Shown here: piece after piece, positions 58,093 through 64,000 of the stretch | How the letters are laid out: every line of letters begins with the position of its first letter | Position numbering within the stretch: the stretch's first letter is position 1 | Source of the DNA: Stappia sp. MMSF_3263 | Lineage (GTDB): Bacteria > Pseudomonadota > Alphaproteobacteria > Rhizobiales > Stappiaceae | NCBI RefSeq assembly: GCF_030733745.1 | Contig: NZ_JASHIK010000013.1 | Location: 93,267 to 157,266, forward strand | Direction of reading: 5' to 3' | DNA: 64,000 nt | Program-made: the position numbers and the translations under genes | The notes under the pieces: model-generated | Seen by the model: the letters and a program-made list of their open reading frames with translations, nothing else | Database searches by the model: none | What the model was told of the DNA's origin: nothing

Positions 58093-58134
58093 CCTGAACA
58101 ACATCGATGCTAATTTCTTGCCATATCGTTCAGG
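58093..58134. promoter_or_regulatory. Inverted repeat in prx/araC divergent region
   Basis: CCTGAAC at 58093-58099 and GTTCAGG at 58128-58134 form a 7-bp inverted repeat with a 28-base centre, 7 bases before the AraC start and on the peroxiredoxin side of the divergent promoter region. A candidate operator for the AraC-type protein. Confidence 0.35.
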
Positions 58135-58140
58135 TGCGCC

Positions 58141-58935
58141 ATGGATGTCATGCAGAAGCGGGTTGACCGGCTGTCGGCCCTGATCGACCGGTTCCGGATC
58201 GACGCCTCCGTTCTTCATGCCCCGCTCGCGGGCAGGGCGGCGTCTTGCGTCAATCTCTTCCTGATCACCGAGGGCATGGCGGAGCAGGTCTCGCGCCCCC
58301 GCTGGCTGGTGTTCCGCACGGGAGGGGCCCCGACGGGCGGCGTGTCGGTGCCGCCGGAGGGCGATGTCGCGGTTGCCGCGCGGGTTGATCTGGGCGGGGA
58401 GGGATCGCCGCTGGCGATGGCCTTGCCGGCGGAGGTGCGCGTCGATCTCGAGGACGCGCCCGCGCTGGCTGCCGTCTCCACTGTTCTGCTGGAGGAGGTC
58501 GAGCGGCCGCGATGCGGCGGCAAGGCGATTGTCGACCGGCTTTGCGAGATCGTGGTGATCCGTTTCCTGCGCCATGCGATCGAGACCGGCCGCGCCGAAA
58601 ACGGGCTGATTGCCGGCCTGGGACATCCTCAGATCATGCTGGCTCTGGTTGCCATGCACGAAGCGCCGGAGCGCCGCTGGAAGTTGGAAGATCTTGCGGG
58701 ACTGTGCGGCATGTCGCGCACCGCCTTCGCCACCACCTTCCGCGATGTCGTGGGGCGCACGCCCGGAGCTTATCTGCAGGACTGGCGGCTGGGCATCGCC
58801 CGCCAGGAAATCGGCCGTGGCGGGTCGCTCAAGACGGTTGCAGGGCGGGTCGGGTTCTCAAGCGCGGCCGCTTTCAGCCGCGCCTTCTCGCGCCAGTTCG
58901 GACATGCGCCGAGCGCCTGCGCGCGGGCCGGTTAG
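58141..58935 (+). CDS. AraC-family transcriptional regulator
   Basis: 264 residues: N-terminal cupin-like sensor domain (HAPLAGRAASCVNLFLITEG, about 20-150) and C-terminal AraC double helix-turn-helix (LEDLAGLCGMSRTAFATTFRDVVGRTPGAYLQDWRLGIARQ ... KTVAGRVGFSSAAAFSRAFSRQFGHAPS). Divergent from the peroxiredoxin-like gene, its probable target. Its stop overlaps the convergent DUF2164 gene end by four bases. Confidence 0.92.
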   Translation: MDVMQKRVDRLSALIDRFRIDASVLHAPLAGRAASCVNLFLITEGMAEQVSRPRWLVFRTGGAPTGGVSVPPEGDVAVAARVDLGGEGSPLAMALPAEVRVDLEDAPALAAVSTVLLEEVERPRCGGKAIVDRLCEIVVIRFLRHAIETGRAENGLIAGLGHPQIMLALVAMHEAPERRWKLEDLAGLCGMSRTAFATTFRDVVGRTPGAYLQDWRLGIARQEIGRGGSLKTVAGRVGFSSAAAFSRAFSRQFGHAPSACARAG

Positions 58936-59189
58936 CGGGCCCCGCCGGTCGTCGGCCTTTCCAGCTGATAGACCGCGTCCGTGGCCTCCTCAAGGCGGGT
59001 CGCGATGGCCGCCTGAGCGTCGAAGAGGCCGCGATTGTAGAAGGCGTTGCCGATCTCGCCGGCAAGGAAATCCAGAAACTCCTCCGCCTCGAGCGTGCCA
59101 ATCTCCACATCGAGCTGATCGTGCAGATGCGCGCGCAACCGATGCACCAGTTCCGCTTTCTCTTCGGTGCTGAAGGGGTTGCGGGTCAT
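58932..59189 (-). CDS. DUF2164 protein
   Basis: 85 residues. LVHRLRAHLHDQLDVEIGTLEAEEFLDFLAGEIGNAFYNRGLFDAQAAIATRLEEATDAVYQLE matches the DUF2164 pattern; small, soluble, helical, function unknown. It starts at the ATG at 59189, 22 bases after purQ, so it is co-transcribed with the purine genes. Confidence 0.87.
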   Translation of the reverse strand: MTRNPFSTEEKAELVHRLRAHLHDQLDVEIGTLEAEEFLDFLAGEIGNAFYNRGLFDAQAAIATRLEEATDAVYQLERPTTGGAR

Positions 59190-59211
59190 GGCGTCCTGTG
59201 TCGGTTCGGTC

Positions 59212-59886
59212 TCAGGCGACGGCGAAGGCGTTGCAGATGCTCTCGAAGAAGGCACGGCCGTCGGTGCTCGCCTGCAGCGGATCGACGTAGTTCTCCGGGT
59301 GCGGCATCATGCCGAGCACATTGCCGGCCGCGTTGGTGATGCCGGCGATGTCGTTGATCGAACCGTTCGGATTGGTGCCTTTCGCATAGCGGAAGGCAAT
59401 ACGGTTGCCATCCTCCAGCGCGCGGATCGTGTCCGCATCGGCGAAATAGTTGCCGTCGTGATGGGCGACGGGGCAGCGCCAGGTCGCCCCTTTCTGCATT
59501 GCCGCGGTGAAGCGGTTGGCGGTGGAGGCCGTCTCCATCAGCACTTCGCGGCAGACAAAGGTCAGCGCCGCGTTGCGCATCAGGGCGCCCGGCAGCAGGC
59601 CCGCCTCGGTCAGCATCTGGAAGCCGTTGCACACGCCAAGGACGAGGCCGCCCTTTTCCGCGAAGGCACGGACCGCATCCATGATCGGCGCGCGGGCGGC
59701 AATCGCGCCGGAGCGCAGGTAGTCGCCATAGGAGAAGCCGCCTGGCAGCACCACCAGATCGACGTCGGGCAACTGCGTGTCGGCATGCCAGACGGCGGCC
59801 GGCTTGCGACCGGAGACCAGCTCCAGCGCGTGCATCATGTCGCGCTCGCGATTCGAGCCGGGGAAGGTGACGACGGCGGATTTCAT
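59212..59886 (-). CDS. purQ: FGAM synthase glutaminase subunit PurQ
   Basis: 224 residues, class I glutamine amidotransferase. [36 protein letters not shown] (nucleophile Cys) and GMMPHPEN (His) identify PurQ. It supplies ammonia to PurL. It lies 39 bases after the small membrane protein gene, in the purS operon. Confidence 0.96.
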   Translation of the reverse strand: MKSAVVTFPGSNRERDMMHALELVSGRKPAAVWHADTQLPDVDLVVLPGGFSYGDYLRSGAIAARAPIMDAVRAFAEKGGLVLGVCNGFQMLTEAGLLPGALMRNAALTFVCREVLMETASTANRFTAAMQKGATWRCPVAHHDGNYFADADTIRALEDGNRIAFRYAKGTNPNGSINDIAGITNAAGNVLGMMPHPENYVDPLQASTDGRAFFESICNAFAVA

Positions 59887-59925
59887 GGCGGGACGGCTCC
59901 CTTGGAGTTCGGACCAGAACGGGCT

Positions 59926-60033
59926 TCAGACCAGAAACAGTGCAGCTGCCAGTGCCAGCGCGGCCGGCAGCAGGACGAAGACGGCAGCCTTGATCAGCAG
60001 GAAGCGCGGGGCCCGGGCGCTGTCGTCATCCAT
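59926..60033 (-). CDS. PurLQS-associated small membrane protein (35 residues)
   Basis: A 35-codon frame between purS and purQ on the same strand, encoding a polar start (MDDDSARAPRFLLIK) and one membrane helix (AAVFVLLPAALALAAALFLV). Small membrane proteins annotated as associated with FGAM synthase occur at this place in related genomes (from memory). Function unknown. Too short to be found by length alone; the position and hydrophobic pattern support it. Confidence 0.68.
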   Translation of the reverse strand: MDDDSARAPRFLLIKAAVFVLLPAALALAAALFLV

Positions 60034-60072
60034 GGCTGGCAGGCATGGCCGGAGACCCCGTCCTTGTGCGGA

Positions 60073-60312
60073 TCAGACGATCTCGATGTCGTAGTTCTCG
60101 ATCACCGTGTTGGCGAGAAGCTTGTCGCACATGGCGGCGAGGTCGGCGCGGGCGCTGTCCGCGTCGCGGCCACTGATTTCGATGTCGAAGACCTTGCCCT
60201 GGCGCACGCTGTCGATGCCGGCAAAGCCGAGCGCGGCAAGGCCACCCTCGATCGCCTTGCCCTGGGGGTCGAGGACGCCGGTCTTCAGGGTGACGGTCAC
60301 GCGTGCTTTCAT
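60073..60312 (-). CDS. purS: FGAM synthase subunit PurS
   Basis: 79 residues: KARVTVTLKTGVLDPQGKAIEGGLAALGFAGIDSVRQGKVFDIEI is the PurS pattern. It bridges PurL and PurQ. First gene of the purS-smORF-purQ-DUF2164 operon, which is convergent with the AraC gene. Confidence 0.95.
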   Translation of the reverse strand: MKARVTVTLKTGVLDPQGKAIEGGLAALGFAGIDSVRQGKVFDIEISGRDADSARADLAAMCDKLLANTVIENYDIEIV

Positions 60313-60532
60313 CAGGGCTCGTCTCCGCGAACTGGGGAACCGGCACGGATCGCTGCCGGTCGGGCTTTCGCGCCGCTTCTAGCGCGGCGGCCGTACGGAA
60401 GGAAGGGCCTTCTATACATTTTGCATGACGCTATGCATTTCGCACAAGGGTTGGAGCAATCTCTAATCGGGTGTCGCTGCCGCCTCTCCCCGCCTACCAA
60501 GCTTGTCATTGGCAACGGCAATGGAGAGTTTC

Positions 60533-61297
60533 ATGCCTGTACTGGAAAACAAGGTCGCGATCGTCACCGGAGCAAGTTCTGGCGTCGGCGCGGCAACGGC
60601 GCGGCTGTTCGCGTCAGAGGGCTGCGCGGTGGTGCTTGCCGCTCGCCGAAAGGACGAGCTGGAGGAGCTGGCGGCCGAAATCTCGCACAATGGCGGCCAG
60701 GCCGTGGCGCTTGCCGGGGATGTCCGTGAGGAGGCCTATGCCGAGGCGCTGGTCGATCTGGCGAAGAACCGCTTCGGCGGGCTCGACATCGGCTTCAACA
60801 ATGCCGGCACGCTCGGACCGATGGGGCCGGCCGCGTCGCTGTCGCTTGACGACTGGAACATGGCGCTTTCCACCAACCTGACCGGGGCCTTCCTCGGCGC
60901 CAAGTATCAGGTGCCGGCGATGGAGGAGCGCGGCGGCGGATCGCTGATCTTCACCTCGACCATCGTCGGGCACACGGTCGGCTTTCCCGGCATGGCAGCC
61001 TATGCGGCGAGCAAGGCGGGGATGGTCGGACTGATGAAGGTGCTGGCCGCCGATCACGGACAGCAGGCGATCCGGGTCAATGCGATCCTGCCCGGTGGCA
61101 TCGACACGCCGATGGGACGCGAGGCGGCCGACACACCGGAGGCACTAAGCTTCGTCGAGGGGCTGCATGCGATGAAGCGGATCTCGAGCCCGGAGGAGAT
61201 CGCACGCTCGGTGCTGTATCTGGCTTCGGACGCATCGAGCTTCACCACCGGCACGGCGATGCTGGTCGATGGCGGGGTCTCGATCAACCGCACCTGA
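60533..61297 (+). CDS. SDR-family oxidoreductase
   Basis: 254 residues, classical short-chain dehydrogenase: cofactor motif TGASSGVG at 12-19, NNAG at 89-92 and catalytic Y157/K161 (YAASK). Start at the ATG at 60533, which has GGAGAG four bases upstream. Substrate unknown. It interrupts the purC...purS stretch and is divergent from purS. Confidence 0.9.
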   Translation: MPVLENKVAIVTGASSGVGAATARLFASEGCAVVLAARRKDELEELAAEISHNGGQAVALAGDVREEAYAEALVDLAKNRFGGLDIGFNNAGTLGPMGPAASLSLDDWNMALSTNLTGAFLGAKYQVPAMEERGGGSLIFTSTIVGHTVGFPGMAAYAASKAGMVGLMKVLAADHGQQAIRVNAILPGGIDTPMGREAADTPEALSFVEGLHAMKRISSPEEIARSVLYLASDASSFTTGTAMLVDGGVSINRT

Positions 61298-61322
61298 GCT
61301 GCATGAGGTCTGCGAGATGCAA

Positions 61323-61351
61323 GAAAGCCCCGGCCGCTGGCCGGGGCTTTC
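61323..61351. terminator. Terminator between SDR gene and purC
   Basis: 13-bp perfect stem gaaagccccggcc / ggccggggctttc with a GCT loop, 25 bases after the SDR stop and 41 bases past the purC stop. T-richer on the SDR side (cctggttttc), so it mainly serves that gene. Confidence 0.8.
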
Positions 61352-61392
61352 CTGGTTTTCGATGGCCGCGGGGATGCGGCGCGCAAGCCGTG

Positions 61393-62157
61393 CTACTTGA
61401 CGAGCACCGGGCCGGTACCGGCCGCGCGGTCATTGTCGTTGAGGATGCCGAGACGGCGCGCCACTTCCTGGTAGGCTTCGAGCATCCCCCCGAGGTCGCG
61501 GCGGAAGCGGTCCTTGTCCATCTTCTCGTTGGACTGGATGTCCCACAGGCGGCAGCTGTCGGGCGAGATCTCGTCGGCGACGACGATCCGCATCATGTCG
61601 CCTTCCCAAAGCCGGCCGCATTCGATCTTGAAGTCGACGAGACGGATGCCGACGCCGAGGAACAGGCCGGAGAGGAAATCGTTGACGCGGATGGCCAGCG
61701 CCATGATGTCGTCCATCTCCTGCGGCGAGCACCAGCCGAAGGCCGTGATGTGCTCCTCGGAGACCATCGGGTCATCGAGCGCATCGTTCTTGTAGTAGAA
61801 CTCGATGATCGAGCGCGGCAGCTGGGTGCCTTCCTCGATGCCGAGGCGCTTGGACAGCGAGCCGGCGGCGACGTTTCGGACCACCACCTCAAGCGGGATC
61901 ATCTCGACTTCGCGGATCAGCTGCTCGCGCATGTTCATGCGGCGCAGGAAGTGCGTCGGGATGCCGATGCCGTTGAGATGATTGAAGATGAACTCGGAAA
62001 TCCTGTTGTTCAGGACGCCCTTGCCATCGATGATCTCGTGTTTCTTGTTGTTGAAGGCGGTCGCGTCGTCCTTGAAGTGCTGGATGAGCGTCCCGGGCTC
62101 GGGGCCCTCGTAGAGGATCTTGCCCTTGCCCTCGTAAATGCGCCTGCGGCGGTTCAT
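61393..62157 (-). CDS. purC: SAICAR synthetase PurC
   Basis: 254 residues. [55 protein letters not shown] and [25 protein letters not shown] are the family blocks. Ligates aspartate to CAIR in purine synthesis. The ATG at 62157 gives a normal-length enzyme; longer in-frame starts are not supported. Confidence 0.96.
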   Translation of the reverse strand: MNRRRRIYEGKGKILYEGPEPGTLIQHFKDDATAFNNKKHEIIDGKGVLNNRISEFIFNHLNGIGIPTHFLRRMNMREQLIREVEMIPLEVVVRNVAAGSLSKRLGIEEGTQLPRSIIEFYYKNDALDDPMVSEEHITAFGWCSPQEMDDIMALAIRVNDFLSGLFLGVGIRLVDFKIECGRLWEGDMMRIVVADEISPDSCRLWDIQSNEKMDKDRFRRDLGGMLEAYQEVARRLGILNDNDRAAGTGPVLVK

Positions 62158-62607
62158 AGGCACGTACCGTGTTGGAGAAAGAAAATCCATAACTGGCGGA
62201 GTTGCTCCGGTTGACTGCGGTCCCGAGCCCGGTGGACGCTGTCTGATCGGCCATGCGGGCTGGTCGGGACGGTCATCGGAAGGCGCGAGAACGGCAGTTG
62301 CACTTTCGGCCCCCCGCTCGATGGCGCGGAACCTACACGATCGCTTGGTAAAGTACAATGAAGCGCGAAAAGAGAATTTCCGGACCGTTCGGACGGGCTG
62401 GCGCTTTCCCCGGAAACGCCGTGGACATGGCCGGTCAATGCCCGGGCAGGGGTTCTTATCGCGTTGATTTGGCCGCCTGCGAAGGATATGCAAGAGCGCA
62501 CCGGATACCCATATGCCAGACACCCATGTGAATGGCGCGATCCGCAACCCTTCCAGCGGCCACCGGCAATGGCGGGCCGCACCCGAGACGAGGCAGGAGA
62601 CACAGGC
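62158..62607. other. Gap between purC and the zeta-inhibitor gene
   Basis: 450 bases with no convincing gene; several frames are open but look like composition artefacts. It must hold promoters for both divergent genes. TTGATT (62464-62469) and TATGCA (62487-62492) lie 17 bases apart and could be a weak promoter for the zeta-inhibitor gene. Confidence 0.4.
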
Positions 62608-62931
62608 ATGAGCACGTTCGACCGTCGCGAGGAGGCCTTCGAGAACAAGTACGCCCACGACGAGGAGCTCCGCTTCAAGGCCGTGGCGCGCCGCAACAAG
62701 CTGCTTGGCCTTTGGGCGGCTGAAAAGCTCGGTCTCGATGCCGACAAGGCGCAGGACTACGCCAAGGAGGTCGTGCGCTCTGATTTCGAGGAGCCGGGCG
62801 AGGAAGACGTGTTCCGCAAGATCCGCAAGGATTTCGACGACGCGGGCGTCGACCAGTCGGACCATCAGATCCGTCGTACCATGGACGAGCTGCTGCATCA
62901 GGCGGCCGAGCAGATCCAGAGCGAAGGCTGA
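62608..62931 (+). CDS. F1-ATPase inhibitor, zeta-subunit type (DUF1476)
   Basis: 107 residues. [42 protein letters not shown] and [20 protein letters not shown] match the alphaproteobacterial zeta subunit, which blocks reverse rotation of F1FO-ATPase (shown in Paracoccus). A CAGGAGA lies nine bases before the ATG. Divergent from purC, a pairing seen in relatives. Confidence 0.92.
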   Translation: MSTFDRREEAFENKYAHDEELRFKAVARRNKLLGLWAAEKLGLDADKAQDYAKEVVRSDFEEPGEEDVFRKIRKDFDDAGVDQSDHQIRRTMDELLHQAAEQIQSEG

Positions 62932-63035
62932 CGCGGCACTGCGAGCCGATGCCGGCGGCGCCCGCGCCGCCGGACCCTCCCGGCTTCCTTGACCTTCTCT
63001 GGGGCCGGACATTTCCCTCCCGCTAGGATGTCCCG

Positions 63036-63803
63036 ATGACCGCCGCTCCCTCCCTTGCCGCGCGCCTGCGCGCCGACGAAACCATCGTCACCGCCTGGTC
63101 GACGCTGGCCGTGCCGATCCTGGCGGAACTGCTGGGACGGGCCGGCTATGGCGCCGTGACGCTGGACATGCAGCACGGTGCTCATGACATCGGTACGGTA
63201 CGGGAGGGCATCGCTGCTGCCCGTCTCGGCGGCGCCCATGCGGTGATGAGGCCGGCGGTCGACGATTTCGCCACAGTCAGCCGCGCCTTCGATCTTGGCG
63301 CGGAAGCCGTGATCATGCCGATGGTGAACTCGGTCGAGGACGCGTTGGCGCTGGTCGGGGCAGCCAAGTATCCGCCGGTCGGTGCCCGCAGCTGGGGGCC
63401 GCACCGCGCGGCGATGCTGCAGGGCGTGTCCCCTGCCGACTATCTCGCCGCCGCCAACGCCGAGACCGTGGCGCTGGCGATGATCGAGACGCCGGCGGCG
63501 GTGGAGGCGCTTGACGAAATCCTTGCCGTCGAGGGGCTGGACGGTATTTTCGTCGGCCCCGGCGATCTGTCGCTTACTCTTTCTGACGGCGCGAGCGTGA
63601 CGCCGAGCAGCGAGGCTGTGCAGTCCATGGCCGCTGAAATCGCCGCGAAGGCGCGGGCGGCGGGCAAGTTCGCCGGCATCTTCTGCAATACGACAGCGGA
63701 TGCGCGCGCGGCCCGCGACATGGGCTTCCGCTTTCTCGCCCACGGTGTCGAGATGTCGCTGCTGATGGATGCCGCCAAGGCAAAGCTGGCCGAACTCGAC
63801 TGA
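63036..63803 (+). CDS. HpcH/HpaI-family aldolase
   Basis: 255 residues, class II pyruvate-type aldolase: [14 protein letters not shown] (with Asp/His metal or base residues), [32 protein letters not shown], and [17 protein letters not shown] with [13 protein letters not shown]. It cleaves or forms 2-keto-acid aldols; substrate unclear. Follows the zeta-inhibitor gene by 104 bases on the same strand. Confidence 0.9.
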   Translation: MTAAPSLAARLRADETIVTAWSTLAVPILAELLGRAGYGAVTLDMQHGAHDIGTVREGIAAARLGGAHAVMRPAVDDFATVSRAFDLGAEAVIMPMVNSVEDALALVGAAKYPPVGARSWGPHRAAMLQGVSPADYLAAANAETVALAMIETPAAVEALDEILAVEGLDGIFVGPGDLSLTLSDGASVTPSSEAVQSMAAEIAAKARAAGKFAGIFCNTTADARAARDMGFRFLAHGVEMSLLMDAAKAKLAELD

Positions 63804-63962
63804 GCGCGGGGCGTTGGTTCCCGTCGAGACCGATCGTTCCAACCTCGGCAGAGGCGATGGCTCGCCTTTGCCTGCGGCAGGCGTGAAGCCCCCCGGCGTC
63901 AGTGGTCCGTGCCGGTACGCGGCCTCCGTGTTCCCGTCGCCTCCGCTCTGGAAACGAATGGG

Positions 63963-63981
63963 CCCCCGGTCAAGCCGGGGG
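63963..63981. repeat. REP-like palindrome
   Basis: cccccgg-TCAAG-ccggggg followed by tgaca; short palindromes of this form recur in alphaproteobacterial intergenic regions. Lies in a 197-base stretch (63804-64000) with no gene. Confidence 0.5.
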
Positions 63982-64000
63982 TGACAGCCTGAGGGTGTGG

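Noticed and set aside
60421..60437. TGCAT-gacgct-ATGCA inverted repeat before the SDR gene
   Set aside because: Five-base arms are too short to claim an operator without a known regulator.

Overview
The window looks like chromosome of a GC-rich alphaproteobacterium of the Hyphomicrobiales, perhaps Stappiaceae-like (inference). The support is a DksA with a reduced zinc finger, the CckA hybrid kinase together with TTAA-N7-TTAA CtrA-type sites, MotE, the alphaproteobacterial SOS box GAAC-N7-GAAC before recA, an F1-ATPase zeta-type inhibitor, and a purS-smORF-purQ block. No rRNA, tRNA, CRISPR array, transposase or integrase was recognised.

Region 1 (1-22.7 kb) is mainly flagellar. dksA and an HD-GYP gene come first. 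A leftward flgF-flgG-flgA-flgH operon and a rightward fliL-fliM-(PflI-like)-motE operon diverge from a shared regulatory region. A gene for a 1289-residue exported repeat protein follows. A serine hydrolase sits beside leftward fliO-fliP, which diverges from flgB-flgC-fliE-fliQ-fliR-flhB. cckA, the top kinase of the CtrA pathway, follows flhB. CtrA-like sites lie before both fliL and flgB, so the window holds the regulator's kinase and two probable targets.

Region 2 (22.7-33.5 kb) is accessory. It contains an AT-rich islet with an orphan LuxR-type regulator, a four-gene membrane-lipid operon (YnbA/YnbB-like pair, acyltransferase, membrane protein), a lipoprotein, a three-gene set of coiled-coil/membrane proteins of unknown role, and the pseudouridine catabolism pair psuK-psuG.

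Region 3 (33.7-53.3 kb) is mostly housekeeping: recA with an SOS box, alaS overlapping a cNMP-domain potassium channel, murI, a TrmJ-type RNA methylase, an HdeD-like protein, a histidine kinase next to an exported oxidoreductase-fold protein, icd, rpsD, an exported metallo-hydrolase, a GGDEF protein, ttcA and a YegD-like Hsp70.

Region 4 (53.4-64 kb) carries grxD-bolA, purL, purQ, a 35-residue membrane protein gene, purS, purC and the zeta inhibitor. The purine genes are broken up by a lipid kinase, a peroxiredoxin/AraC divergent pair and an SDR. An HpcH/HpaI aldolase and a REP-like hairpin close the window.

The least explained signals are a stem-loop array downstream of flgH whose loops repeat TGGGGAG, with the complementary heptamer occurring twice before flgF; the three-gene coiled-coil cluster; and the giant exported repeat protein beside motE.
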